From Magnetospirillum sp902729445 (GTDB taxonomy: Bacteria; Pseudomonadota; Alphaproteobacteria; Rhodospirillales; Magnetospirillaceae): a stretch of 64,000 bases of DNA. Shown one piece after another: positions 34,422 to 43,239 of this stretch. A program made the position numbers and the translations under genes. Every line of letters starts with the position of its first letter. Position 1 is the stretch's first letter. The notes under the pieces are model-generated. The model was not told the origin of the DNA. It made no database searches and saw nothing but the letters and a program-made list of their open reading frames with translations. The stretch covers positions 62,001 through 126,000 of the forward strand of contig NZ_CACVCE010000045.1 in the NCBI RefSeq assembly GCF_902729445.1, in the 5' to 3' direction.

Positions 34422-35168
34422 ATGCTGTCCGACAAGGCTGTGACCCCGATAGGTGCGGAAACCGTCGATTATCCCGGTGAGGACCTTAACGTTCTCTCGG
34501 CGTCGAAGAACTATTACCGGTGGATCGTCGATATCATGGAGCCCTTCGTCAGCGGCCATACCGTCGAGTATGGCGCCGGCATCGGCACCATGTCCCAACG
34601 GCTCAGGCCCCATGTCGAGCGCCTGACCCTGATCGAGCCGGCGACCCATCTGGCCGAGCGGCTGACCCATAGCTTCAAGGACGATGCGGCGGTCGAGGTG
34701 CTGAACAACACCCTGGAACGCCACGCCCCCTTTCTGCCGGCCGGCAGCATCGACGCCTTCGTCCTGGTCAACGTGCTGGAACACATCGAAGACGATGCCC
34801 AGGCGGTGAAATGGATGTTCGAGGCGCTGGCACCCGGCGGCAAGCTGGCGCTGTTCGTGCCGGCCCTGCCGTGGCTGATGAGCGATCTCGACCGCGCCCA
34901 CGGCCATTTCCGCCGCTATCGCCGCCAGGATCTGGTGCGGCTGATGGACATGGTCGGCGCCGAGATCGAGCTTTTGCATTTCTTCGACATGCCCGGCATC
35001 GTGCCGTGGTGGCTGCTCAACACCATCGGCGGCAAGGTCGATTTCAACCTGCCGGCCGTGCGCGTGTTCGACAGCCTGGTCATTCCGCCGACCCGCTGGC
35101 TGGAAACCCGCTTCCCCCCGCCGATCGGCAAGAATCTGGTGATGGTGGCGCACAAGCCCCGTCGGTGA
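34422..35168 (+). CDS. SAM-dependent class I methyltransferase
   Basis: 248-residue methyltransferase. The SAM-binding motif I is VEYGAGIGTMSQRL near residue 50, followed by LTLIEPATHL and VLVNVLEHIEDD; the C-terminal section with AHGHFRRYRRQDL is common to glycan or lipid methyltransferases. Start is the ATG at 34422 with a weak GAGAAGCGG upstream. The last 89 bases overlap the antiparallel ThiE-like gene. Substrate unknown. Confidence 0.85.
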   Translation: MLSDKAVTPIGAETVDYPGEDLNVLSASKNYYRWIVDIMEPFVSGHTVEYGAGIGTMSQRLRPHVERLTLIEPATHLAERLTHSFKDDAAVEVLNNTLERHAPFLPAGSIDAFVLVNVLEHIEDDAQAVKWMFEALAPGGKLALFVPALPWLMSDLDRAHGHFRRYRRQDLVRLMDMVGAEIELLHFFDMPGIVPWWLLNTIGGKVDFNLPAVRVFDSLVIPPTRWLETRFPPPIGKNLVMVAHKPRR

Positions 35169-35760
35169 TCCAGCCGGAAATGGCGCCGTAGCCGGCGACC
35201 CCCACCGGGCCAAGCCGCAAGGCCGAAGAACCGGTGATGCCGCCCAGGGCGATCACCGGCAGGCCGGCACGCCTTGCCCAGCCGCGCCAGCGCACCGCCC
35301 CGATCCCCGCCGCCGCCGGATGGGAATGGGTGGGAAAGACCGGCGACAGGATCGCCGCGTCCACACCCCGACATCGGGCCCGCGCCAACGCCATCGGCGA
35401 ATGGCAGGCCGCAATCAGCAGGCCGCCCCGGCGACGAACCCAACCGCGCACCGCCGCCAGCACCCCCCGGCGCGCCATCCATTCGGGCAGATGCACCCCA
35501 TCGGCCCGAATGGCCGCGGCCAGGCGCCAGTCGGCCGCGACCACCAGCCGCAGCCGGTGGCGCCGGCAGGCGACCGCCACCTTTTCGGCCAGATCCCGGC
35601 GATCATCGCCGTCATAGAGTCGCAGCAGCACCACAGCACCGGGCGGCAGAAACGGCAGGACCGGCCGGGGATCGGGCAGCCGAACCGGGTCGGTCACCAA
35701 GATCGCCCGGGGAATGCCCGTGACCGGCGTCAATCGGCGGATGGCGGCGGCAAGCTTCAT
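35080..35760 (-). CDS. Thiamine-phosphate synthase (ThiE/TenI) family protein
   Basis: 226-residue TIM-barrel protein. Recognisable ThiE motifs are ILVTDPVRL, ADGVHLPE, IAACHSPM, LSPVFPTHSHP and ALGGIT. The family joins thiazole phosphate and HMP-pyrophosphate into thiamine phosphate; TenI-like members instead aromatise the thiazole. The barrel ends near GYGAISGW, and the last 25 or so residues are encoded opposite the 3' end of the methyltransferase (89-base overlap). Start: ATG at 35760, 7 bases after the L,D-transpeptidase stop. No other thi genes are near. Confidence 0.75.
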   Translation of the reverse strand: MKLAAAIRRLTPVTGIPRAILVTDPVRLPDPRPVLPFLPPGAVVLLRLYDGDDRRDLAEKVAVACRRHRLRLVVAADWRLAAAIRADGVHLPEWMARRGVLAAVRGWVRRRGGLLIAACHSPMALARARCRGVDAAILSPVFPTHSHPAAAGIGAVRWRGWARRAGLPVIALGGITGSSALRLGPVGVAGYGAISGWITDGACAPPSPDSCRSAGGSGFPASGSAE

Positions 35761-35767
35761 GGCGACA

Positions 35768-36271
35768 CTATAGCGCAGACACCACCAAAAGATCGCCGGG
35801 CCGGCAATCGGCCAGCAAGTCCAGCAGGTCAGCGAGGTCGATGGCGACGCAGCCCTCGGTCGGCTTGCCCTCGGGATCGGCGACATGCAGGAAGATGGCG
35901 CTGCCCCGTCCGGCGACCGGCGGATCGTCGTTGTGGCCCAGCACCACCACCACGTCGTACAGATGATCGTCGCGCCACATCTTTTCGCAGCGGGCCGGAT
36001 GTGGAAGTTCGACCGAGCGATTGTAATCGGGGTGAGCGGAATCGTCGCACCAACCGTCGGCCGGGCCGATTTCCGCGACCTCCAGCCCGGTGACCGGCCG
36101 GGCCAGCCGATCCGGCCGGTACAGCGCCCGGCGCAGCGGCCAAGCCCCGACCGGGGTGGCGCCGTCGCCTTCCCGCTTATCGACGATGATTCCCGACCGT
36201 CCCAGCCGGCACGCGATCCGCCGCCCGTTCCAGCTCAGCCAGCCATCGGCGCCGACATCGATGCGCATCAT
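35768..36271 (-). CDS. L,D-transpeptidase (YkuD-like) family protein
   Basis: 167-residue predicted peptidoglycan L,D-transpeptidase of the COG3786-like branch. The active-site region is FLHVADPEGKPTEGCVAI, with His129 and Cys141 as the likely catalytic pair. No clear signal peptide is visible, common in this branch. The ATG overlaps the stop of the upstream hypothetical gene. It is the middle gene of a three-gene minus-strand group (hypothetical, L,D-transpeptidase, ThiE-like). Confidence 0.82.
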   Translation of the reverse strand: MMRIDVGADGWLSWNGRRIACRLGRSGIIVDKREGDGATPVGAWPLRRALYRPDRLARPVTGLEVAEIGPADGWCDDSAHPDYNRSVELPHPARCEKMWRDDHLYDVVVVLGHNDDPPVAGRGSAIFLHVADPEGKPTEGCVAIDLADLLDLLADCRPGDLLVVSAL

Positions 36272-37281
36272 TGCAGGTCAAGAGTGGTGGTGGGCTGCGG
36301 CCGGGTCGCCAGGCTGCCGGCCTTTTCATACTTGTCCAGCGCCTTGTTCATCGACTGGACCCAATCGGCCGGCGGCGCCGGCATGCCGGTCGGGGGCACC
36401 GCCATCTTGCCCGAGCCGGGCAGCATCGGATGCGCCTGGCCGCCCAGTCCCTGGTCGGCCATGATCTTCTGCACCGCCATGGCGTTGGACGCATTGTTGG
36501 CCGACACCGGATCACGGCCGGTGATCGGCACGTTGGACCGGCTGCCGGAATTGGACACCGGCACGCTGATCGGCTGCAGCGGCTGCGGGTTGACCGCGCT
36601 CATCCGGTTGGGAATCGGCATGAAGCGGCTCGGCTGCTGGCCGATAGGGGTGAAGGGCTTGGCATCGGCCAGGGGTGCCGCCGGCTGGGCCAACGCCACC
36701 TTCTGGACCGCCGCCTGGGGCGCCGGCGCCGCTGCCGGCGAGGCGACCATGCCATCGGCGGTGAACATCACCTGCGGCGTCTGGGTCTGGCCCGGCATCG
36801 GCTCGGGCAAGGTGACCACCGGCGCGGCGGCCACCTGCATCGGGGCGCCTGCTTCTTCCGGCTTGGCCTGGGCGATGGCGGTGGTGGGGGCATCGTCCTT
36901 GAACATCGCCAGGACGTGACCGCCCACGGTATTGCCGGTTTCCTGCTCGATGACGCAGCCCGCGGCCGAGGCGATCAGACCGATCGGGCCGCCGAACAGG
37001 GCGCCACCGGCCAGACGGGCGCCGACGCCGATCTTGTCGCCGGTCAGTTCCTGGTAAAGCGTGTTGATGACCGGAATGTGCTGCAGCGGATTGATGACGT
37101 CGAGGACATCCCAGAAGCTGGGTTCCTCCTCGGCGAACATCGACAGGTCCTTGCCGGCGGCCTTGGCGTCGCGTTCGACGGCGGCGGCGCGTGCGGTGTC
37201 GGCGCGTTCCGACGCCAGGAACGGCACCAGCCGATCGGGATCGGAATAGGTCGGAGCTTGGGCGGACGCGCTGATGCTCAT
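36268..37281 (-). CDS. Hypothetical Pro/Ala-rich protein with one hydrophobic Gly-rich segment
   Basis: 337 residues, family not recognised. After a polar N-terminus (SDPDRLVPFLASERADT) and PSFWDVLDVINPLQHIPV, there is a Gly-rich hydrophobic stretch ARLAGGALFGGPIGLIASAA (about residues 79-98) that could lie in a membrane. Residues 115-290 are low-complexity, rich in Pro, Ala and Gln. The last 50 residues contain PADWVQSMNKALDKYEKA. No signal peptide. Start: ATG at 37281 with GAGG upstream. It heads the operon with the L,D-transpeptidase, which hints at an envelope role, but no function can be assigned. Confidence 0.75.
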   Translation of the reverse strand: MSISASAQAPTYSDPDRLVPFLASERADTARAAAVERDAKAAGKDLSMFAEEEPSFWDVLDVINPLQHIPVINTLYQELTGDKIGVGARLAGGALFGGPIGLIASAAGCVIEQETGNTVGGHVLAMFKDDAPTTAIAQAKPEEAGAPMQVAAAPVVTLPEPMPGQTQTPQVMFTADGMVASPAAAPAPQAAVQKVALAQPAAPLADAKPFTPIGQQPSRFMPIPNRMSAVNPQPLQPISVPVSNSGSRSNVPITGRDPVSANNASNAMAVQKIMADQGLGGQAHPMLPGSGKMAVPPTGMPAPPADWVQSMNKALDKYEKAGSLATRPQPTTTLDLQ

Positions 37282-37401
37282 GGCAGGCCTCGATGAATGA
37301 CAGCTTCTACTGTGCAAACCCGATGCCAAACTCTAACCCGTTGATTTTACGTGATATGCCTTGGAGGCGCGGCACTATTTCGGCAGAAAATGCCGGGCAG
37401 C

Positions 37402-38529
37402 CTAGAAAAGATGACCGCCCTTGGTGGCCTTGGTGCGCAGATATCCCTGATTATGGTCGTTGGCCGGAAAGACATGCGGCACCCGTTCGGCCACCACCAC
37501 GCCGTGGGCGGCCAGGGCCTCGACCTTCAGCGGATTGTTGGTCAGCAGGCGGACCCGCTCGACACCCAGCAGCCGCAGCATCTGCGCCGCCGGCAGATAG
37601 ATCCGCTCGTCATCGTCGAATCCCAGCTGCAGGTTGGCATCCAGCGTATCAAGCCCGTCATCTTGCAGCTGATAGGCCCGCAGCTTGTTGACCAGGCCGA
37701 TGCCGCGACCTTCCTGCGACAGGTACAGCAAGATGCCCGCGCCGGCCTGAGCGATTTCGGCGATGGCGCCGCGCAACTGGTCGCCGCAATCGCAGCGCAG
37801 CGACCCCAGCAGGTCGCCGGTGAAGCATTCGGAATGCAGGCGGGCCAGCACCGGCTGGGCGGTATCGGGCTCGCCGATGATGATGGCCAGGTGCTCGATG
37901 CCGCCATCGGCGGGCCGGAAGGCGACGATGCGGGCGTTCTCGGCATCGACCAGCGGCACGCGGGCCTCGGAAACCTTGCGCAGCGAGCGGGCCGCCGTCT
38001 GCTGGTACTCCTCGATGGCGGCGACGTCGACCACCACCACGCCCGACAGCAACAAGGCGCCCGCCGTCGGTACCGCCACCAAGGTCGCCGGCAGCAGCCG
38101 GGCCAGCTTGGCCAGTGCCACCGACGCCGCCGGAACCGAGCCGGCGGCAACCGGCTGCATGGTCAGCGTCGACAAATCCGGCTGGGGAACGTCGCGGGCG
38201 ACCGGATCGGCCAGCCAGGCGACGGTCAGCGGGTCGATCCCGGCGGGAAGATCGACCCGGGCGGCGGGCGCGGCAACGTCATGGCCCAGCACGGCGGCGC
38301 GACGGTTGCTGAGAATCAGGCAGGGCCGGGTGCCGGCCAGGGTGGTCAGGTGGGCCAGACTGTCGGCCGTCGCCGCCTCGGCGGCCAGGGCATAGGCCAC
38401 CCGGCTGTCGGTGCCGCGAACCGCCACCACCGCACCGCGCCGCAACTCGGCCACGGCGCGATCGACGGCGATCAGTGGCGGCGGCGGCGGCTGGTTGGGA
38501 CCGGGAGAGACGTCAAGCGGCTTCGTCAT
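37402..38529 (-). CDS. ribA: GTP cyclohydrolase II with degenerate N-terminal RibB-like domain
   Basis: 375 residues. The C-terminal half (about 195-375) is GTP cyclohydrolase II, the first step of riboflavin synthesis: the zinc cysteines are Cys235, Cys246 and Cys248 in SECFTGDLLGSLRCDCGD, followed by SQEGRGIGL. The N-terminal 190 residues resemble the DHBP synthase (RibB) fold but lack its acidic active-site motif, so DHBP must come from another gene. Start: ATG at 38529 with AAGG 6 bases upstream. It is divergent from the response regulator gene, with 105 bases between. Confidence 0.92.
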   Translation of the reverse strand: MTKPLDVSPGPNQPPPPPLIAVDRAVAELRRGAVVAVRGTDSRVAYALAAEAATADSLAHLTTLAGTRPCLILSNRRAAVLGHDVAAPAARVDLPAGIDPLTVAWLADPVARDVPQPDLSTLTMQPVAAGSVPAASVALAKLARLLPATLVAVPTAGALLLSGVVVVDVAAIEEYQQTAARSLRKVSEARVPLVDAENARIVAFRPADGGIEHLAIIIGEPDTAQPVLARLHSECFTGDLLGSLRCDCGDQLRGAIAEIAQAGAGILLYLSQEGRGIGLVNKLRAYQLQDDGLDTLDANLQLGFDDDERIYLPAAQMLRLLGVERVRLLTNNPLKVEALAAHGVVVAERVPHVFPANDHNQGYLRTKATKGGHLF

Positions 38530-38634
38530 GGGACCTTCACGGGGGTTTGGGCCTGGCACCATAGCGGTTTTCGTCCGCCGGAAAAAGGTCCGCCGCCATT
38601 CCCGCCGGCCGTCTTTCGGTTTATATCTGGGCGG

Positions 38635-39195
38635 ATGAAGTCAACGCCCCTGATCTTGCTGATCGACGACGATTCCGTGGTGCGCGACACCCTGGCCGAG
38701 GTGCTGCGAAACGCCGGCCATGCGGTTGCCAGCACCGACGGCACCGGCGCACTGCCCGCGGCCGATCTGGTGGTTGCCGCGACCGCGCCGACCGACGGTT
38801 CGCTGGCCTGGGTCGCGCTGACCAAGCCGGTGCGCGTGGCCCCGCTGCTGGCGGCGGTGACGGCCGCCCTGGCCCGGCGCGAGGCCTGCCGGGTCCGCTT
38901 CGGCGGGTGGTGCCTGGATGCCCCTGGCCGCATGTTGGTTCACCAGGACGGGCACAGGGTCCGCCTGACCGACAAGGAGGCGGCGATCTTGAGCTTGCTG
39001 GCCAAGGCCGACGGCGCCGTCGATCGCCAGACCCTGCTGGCCGAGGTGTGGGGCTATGGCCGATCGGTGACCACCCACACCCTGGAAACCCATATCTACC
39101 GCCTGCGCCGCAAAATCGAGGCCGATCCCGATGGCGCCGCCTTGCTGCTGACCGAGCCGGGCGGCTATCGTCTGATCCGGACGGAGGAATCATGA
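38635..39195 (+). CDS. OmpR-family response regulator with a shortened, degenerate receiver
   Basis: 186-residue DNA-binding regulator. Residues 6-80 resemble a receiver domain beginning LILLIDDDSVVRD and keeping Lys64-Pro65, but it is about 40 residues too short and the phospho-acceptor position after DLVV is Ala49 rather than Asp. Residues 90-182 are a complete winged helix (LTDKEAAILSLL, TLETHIYRLRRKIE, GGYRLIR). No kinase gene is nearby. Phosphorylation control is therefore unlikely; it may bind DNA constitutively or sense something else. Start: ATG at 38635. It overlaps the deacetylase gene by 4 bases, so it is cotranscribed with it. Confidence 0.85.
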   Translation: MKSTPLILLIDDDSVVRDTLAEVLRNAGHAVASTDGTGALPAADLVVAATAPTDGSLAWVALTKPVRVAPLLAAVTAALARREACRVRFGGWCLDAPGRMLVHQDGHRVRLTDKEAAILSLLAKADGAVDRQTLLAEVWGYGRSVTTHTLETHIYRLRRKIEADPDGAALLLTEPGGYRLIRTEES

Positions 39196-40022
39196 TTCCG
39201 GTCAGCACCATCGCCGAATTCGAAGGACGGCTCGGGCCGGCGGCGCGCCTGCGTGCTGGTCTGCGCCGCGCCGCCTTGGCCGGATTGTCGCTGCTGCCCG
39301 GCCGCGGGCGACGGGCCGCCTTGCGTTTCCCCTATTACCACCACGTCTTTGCCGACGAGCGGGCCGGCTTCGCCCGGCAATTGCGCTGGATGCGGCGCCA
39401 CGGCGAATTCCTGGGCTGGGACGATGCCATCGCCTTGATGCGCTCGGGCGATCCCATCGACGGGCGCTATTTCTGCCTGAGCTTCGACGACGGCTTCAAA
39501 AGCTGCGCCACCCATGCCCTGCCGATCCTGGTCGAGCACGGGGCGACGGCGGCGTTCTTCGTCGCCACCCGCTTCATCGGCACCGACCCCGAGCGCGACC
39601 GCGACCTGCTGCTGGGTTTCTATCCCGGCGAGACCCGGTTGATGGAATTCATGAGCTGGGAGGATTGCCGGGCCTTGCAGGCTGCCGGCATGGTGGTGGG
39701 GTCGCATACCGACGGCCATGCCCGCCTGTCAGCGCTAGACGCACGGGCGGTCGCGACCGAATTGACCGTTTCGAAGGCCCGAATCGAGGCCGAACTGGGC
39801 GGTCAATGCCGCCATTTCTGCTGCCCGTGGGGCCAGCCCGGCACGACCTTCCTGCCCGAGCGCGACCCCAAGATCGCCGAGGATTGCGGCTACGGCTCGT
39901 TCGCGACCACCGTGCGCGGGCCGACCCGGGCCGGTGATTCGCCGTTCTTCATCCGCCGCGACCATACCCTGGCCAACGACCCGGACTACCAATTGCGCAC
40001 CTTCCTGCTGGAGCGGGGATGA
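39192..40022 (+). CDS. Polysaccharide deacetylase (NodB-like, CE4)
   Basis: 276 residues. The metal-site motif 1 is LSFDDGF near residue 98 and motif 2 is GSHTDGHARL (His-x3-His) near 178; CCPWGQPG is the third motif. The family removes acetyl or formyl groups from sugars of peptidoglycan, chitin or surface glycans. There is no obvious signal peptide, so it may act on a cytoplasmic lipid-linked glycan. It is coupled to the regulator upstream and the GNAT-like gene downstream by ATGA overlaps. Confidence 0.87.
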   Translation: MIPVSTIAEFEGRLGPAARLRAGLRRAALAGLSLLPGRGRRAALRFPYYHHVFADERAGFARQLRWMRRHGEFLGWDDAIALMRSGDPIDGRYFCLSFDDGFKSCATHALPILVEHGATAAFFVATRFIGTDPERDRDLLLGFYPGETRLMEFMSWEDCRALQAAGMVVGSHTDGHARLSALDARAVATELTVSKARIEAELGGQCRHFCCPWGQPGTTFLPERDPKIAEDCGYGSFATTVRGPTRAGDSPFFIRRDHTLANDPDYQLRTFLLERG

Positions 40023-41101
40023 ACCGCGTCTTGCGCCCCGCCACCCTGGCCGACGGAGCCGAGGCGACCGAATTGCTGCGCCGCCTGGGGCTGGTCATGC
40101 CGTCGGGCGAACAGGCCGTCGCCGCCCATTGGCGCCGCCTGTGGCTGGATAATCCGGCTTTGTCGCACGACGGTTCTGACCCCCTGCCCGGCTGGGTGCT
40201 GGAGGCCGATGGCCGCATGGTCGGCTTCTTCGCCAATTACGCCCAGGCCTATTGGCGGGGCGACCAGCGCCTGACCGTGGCCATCGCCAGCCAATGGGGG
40301 GTCGAAAAGCCCCATCGCGACGCCACCGGCCTGTTGTCCGACGCCTATTTCGCCCAGCCGAACGTCGATATGATCCTGGTCACCACCGGCATCAAGGCGA
40401 CCGGGCGGCTGTTCCAGCGTTATGGCGGCCTGCCGGTGCCGCAGCCGGGCCTGGACCGCGTCCGCTTCTGGGTCACCGATGCCGGCGGTTTCCTGGCGGC
40501 AAGCCTGCGCAAGAAGGGCTGGCCGGGAGCCGGGGCAGCGCGCCATCTGCGCCTGCCGGTCGGCCTGACCTGGCCCGCAGCACCCCGGCGCGCCGTGAAT
40601 GTGGAAAGCACCGCGCCCTTCGATTCCCGCTTCGACCGCTTGTTCGCCGCCAAGCGGCGGGAACACCCGGACCAGCTGTTCGCCGACCGCACCGCGCCTG
40701 CCCTGGCCTGGCACGTCTTGCCCCATGCCGCTCGCGACGGCTTGCGGGTCCTCGCCATCGACCGGGCGGGCGAGCTGGACGGTTATGCGATCTTGATCCG
40801 CGATGATGCCGAGGCCATCGGCTTGACCCGCTGGCGGATGGCCGACCTGCTGGTCCGCGAGGACGATCCCGCCATGGTCGCCGATCTGGTCGGTGCCGCC
40901 GTGCGCCTGGCCGCCGCCGAAGGGGCGGCTTTGCTGGAAGTGGGCGGGATGGCCCAGCCGCTTCAGGCGACGATCGCGCGATTGGGCGGCCTGACCCGGC
41001 CGCTTCCCACCTGGCCGTGCTATTACCGGACGTGTACCGAGCAATCCGATGGTGCGGCGTGGTATCTTACCGCCTATGACGGCGACACCGTCCTGTTCTA
41101 G
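40019..41101 (+). CDS. GNAT-like acyltransferase family protein
   Basis: 360 residues. The first 150 residues look like an acyl-CoA N-acyltransferase fold: LRPATLADGAEATELLRRLG, then WVLEADGRMVGFFANYAQA. The remainder could be a second, degenerate acyltransferase lobe, as in FemAB-like or double-GNAT proteins. Cotranscription with a sugar deacetylase suggests it may reacylate an amino sugar; this is only inferred. The ATG overlaps the deacetylase stop. Confidence 0.6.
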   Translation: MNRVLRPATLADGAEATELLRRLGLVMPSGEQAVAAHWRRLWLDNPALSHDGSDPLPGWVLEADGRMVGFFANYAQAYWRGDQRLTVAIASQWGVEKPHRDATGLLSDAYFAQPNVDMILVTTGIKATGRLFQRYGGLPVPQPGLDRVRFWVTDAGGFLAASLRKKGWPGAGAARHLRLPVGLTWPAAPRRAVNVESTAPFDSRFDRLFAAKRREHPDQLFADRTAPALAWHVLPHAARDGLRVLAIDRAGELDGYAILIRDDAEAIGLTRWRMADLLVREDDPAMVADLVGAAVRLAAAEGAALLEVGGMAQPLQATIARLGGLTRPLPTWPCYYRTCTEQSDGAAWYLTAYDGDTVLF

Positions 41102-41117
41102 TGTCCTGCTTATCCCT

Positions 41118-41143
41118 GAAATTCGCGGAAGGCCGCGAATTTC
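41118..41143. repeat. Perfect 11-bp inverted repeat between two genes of an operon
   Basis: GAAATTCGCGG and CCGCGAATTTC with an AAGG loop, 17 bases after the GNAT-like stop and 25 bases before the next ATG. Neither strand shows a T-tract after it, so it is probably not a simple terminator; it may shape mRNA processing or the ribosome site of the membrane-protein gene. Confidence 0.7.
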
Positions 41144-41167
41144 AAAATCACCACACCAGGGTTCTTC

Positions 41168-42721
41168 ATGCGTCTCTTCCTTTCGGCCGTCCTTGCCCTT
41201 CCCACCCTGACCGGCGGACGATCCTTCGCCATCGCCGTGGCCTGCCTGACCTTCCTGGTGACGCTTCCGGTTGCGACGGTCCCGGTGCCGCCGCTGACCG
41301 ACTTCGTCAATCACCTGGCCCGCATGGGGATTCTGGCCGACATCGGGACCAATACCGCGCTGGCGCGCACCTATGCCATCGAATGGGCGGTGATCCCCAA
41401 TCTGATCATGGATGTGATGGTGCCGCCGCTGGTCCATCACCTGGGCCTGCCGGGCGCCGGCCAATTGTTCCTGACCATGATGGTCCTGCTGCTGGTCACC
41501 GGGCCGATGGCCATCCACCGCGCGCTGTGGGGGCGGTTCAGCCCCTGGCCGTTGCTGGCCTTCCCGCTGGTTTATAACGGCATCTTCCTGTACGGCCTGG
41601 TCAATTACCTGCTGGGCGTCGGCATCGCCCTGTGGGGGGTGGCGCTGTGGATCGCCTTGCGCGATCGCTCGGTCGCCCGGCGGGGCCTGGCCTCGGCGAT
41701 CATCGTGCTGGTGCTGTTTTTGTGCCACCTGTTCGCCGTCGGCCTGTACGGCCTGACCCTGCTGGCCTTCGAGCTCTGGCGCCTGGCCCAGCGGCGCGGC
41801 GCCTGGACCTGGCGCGATGTGGCCGCCTTCGCCCTGCCCTTCGCCCCGGTGATCCCGCTGATCCTGGCCAGCCCGACCCTGGGGCTGTCGAAGATGAATT
41901 TGTGGGAATCCCACGGCAAGCTGGACGGGCTTTACCTGACGGTGCAGCTGTATCGCGATCCGGTCGACATGGTGTTCGCCGCCATCCTGGTGGGGGCGAC
42001 GGTGTGGCTGGCCAAGCGCGACCTGCTGCGTCTGCATGGTGCCGGCTGGGTGTTGTTGGCCCTGGGCGGCGTGGTGTTCCTGGCCATGCCGCGCCAATTG
42101 TTCGGTTCGTGGATCGCCGACCAGCGGCTGCCGGTGGCTCTGGTGTTCCTGACCATCGGGTTCGTCGCCCCCGAACTCAGGGGCCGACTGTCGCGCGGCG
42201 CCTTCTATGCCTTTATCGCCGGGCTGACCCTGGCCCGAACCGTCGAGGTCCAGGCCAACTGGCTGGATCTGGCCGACATCACCGCCGATATGCGCGCAGC
42301 CGTCGGTCGGATGCCGCGTGGGGCCACCGTGCTGGTCGCCCATGCCGACGAACCGGCCGGCGGCATGGTGATGGAACAGGCGCTGAGTCACGCGCCGTCA
42401 TGGGCGGTGATCGATCGCGACGCGCTGGTCTCGACCATCTTCGCGGTGCCGGGCAAGCAGGTGCTGGCGATCCGTCCCGAATTCGCCGATCTGGTCGATC
42501 GCGACGACGGCGACCCGCCCACCGTCAGCCAGATGTTGGCCTCGATCGACGGGCCGGTGCCGGGCGCCGCCCGTTTCTGGGACGCCTGGCCGGGCCGCTA
42601 TGACTTCGTCTACATCCTTTATACCCGGCCGGGCGCCGCCAATCCCGACCCCGACCACCTGCAGCCGGTGTTCGAGGGGCGCGGCTTCCAGCTTTACCGG
42701 ACCATGCCCGACCGGGATTGA
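41168..42721 (+). CDS. Polytopic membrane protein of unknown function
   Basis: 517 residues with about ten hydrophobic helices between residues 15 and 360 (for example FAIAVACLTFLVTLPVATV and LLAFPLVYNGIFLYGLVNYL) and a soluble C-terminal domain of about 150 residues. A conserved-looking early loop, PPLTDFVNHLARM, resembles the acidic first loop of GT-C enzymes. Family not recognised; a membrane glycosyltransferase is the most likely type given the deacetylase and GNAT-like genes upstream. The stop is 10 bases from the end of the convergent YchJ gene. Confidence 0.7.
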   Translation: MRLFLSAVLALPTLTGGRSFAIAVACLTFLVTLPVATVPVPPLTDFVNHLARMGILADIGTNTALARTYAIEWAVIPNLIMDVMVPPLVHHLGLPGAGQLFLTMMVLLLVTGPMAIHRALWGRFSPWPLLAFPLVYNGIFLYGLVNYLLGVGIALWGVALWIALRDRSVARRGLASAIIVLVLFLCHLFAVGLYGLTLLAFELWRLAQRRGAWTWRDVAAFALPFAPVIPLILASPTLGLSKMNLWESHGKLDGLYLTVQLYRDPVDMVFAAILVGATVWLAKRDLLRLHGAGWVLLALGGVVFLAMPRQLFGSWIADQRLPVALVFLTIGFVAPELRGRLSRGAFYAFIAGLTLARTVEVQANWLDLADITADMRAAVGRMPRGATVLVAHADEPAGGMVMEQALSHAPSWAVIDRDALVSTIFAVPGKQVLAIRPEFADLVDRDDGDPPTVSQMLASIDGPVPGAARFWDAWPGRYDFVYILYTRPGAANPDPDHLQPVFEGRGFQLYRTMPDRD

Positions 42722-42731
42722 AGGCTGGGAG

Positions 42732-43217
42732 TTAGGCGCCGCAGCACTTCTTGAATTTCTGACCCGAACCGCACGGACAAGGATCGTTGCGGCCGACCTT
42801 GTTGGCGACCACCCGCTGGGGCGGGCGCGGGTTCATCACACCATCGACATAGAGCCAGCGGCCCTCGACGATTCGAAACGAGCCCAGCTCATGATGAACA
42901 TAGGGCTTGCCGCCGGCGGTATAGCGGGCGACGAACTCGACATGGCCCTTCTCGCCGGTTTCGTCGATGCCGCTCGAGCGGATTTCCAGACCCTGCCAGC
43001 GGGCCGCCTCGACCAGCGCCTCGGTTTCCTTGGAATCGTAATCGACCAGCGCCTCGGGGGCCAGGGTGGTGCCAAGGTAGGCGACGTCACCCTTGACGAA
43101 GGCGCTGTAGCGCGAGCGCATCAGGGCTTCGGGGCTGGGGGCGGGTTGGCCGGCCAGCAAGGGGGCGCAGCAATCGTCGAAGCCGCGGCCCGAGCCGCAG
43201 GGGCATGCAGAGGTCAT
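42732..43217 (-). CDS. YchJ-family protein with two SEC-C motifs
   Basis: 161 residues with a zinc-binding SEC-C motif at each end: ACPCGSGRGFDDCC near the N-terminus and CPCGSGQKFKKCCGA at the C-terminus, flanking an NTF2-like middle (RSRYSAFVKGDVAYL, HHELGSFRIVEGRWLYVDG). This is the UPF0225/YchJ architecture. Function not established. It lies 22 bases upstream of the convergent-side end of a small membrane-protein gene on the same strand. Confidence 0.9.
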   Translation of the reverse strand: MTSACPCGSGRGFDDCCAPLLAGQPAPSPEALMRSRYSAFVKGDVAYLGTTLAPEALVDYDSKETEALVEAARWQGLEIRSSGIDETGEKGHVEFVARYTAGGKPYVHHELGSFRIVEGRWLYVDGVMNPRPPQRVVANKVGRNDPCPCGSGQKFKKCCGA

Positions 43218-43239
43218 GTGAATTCCCGGAGTTGGCGGA

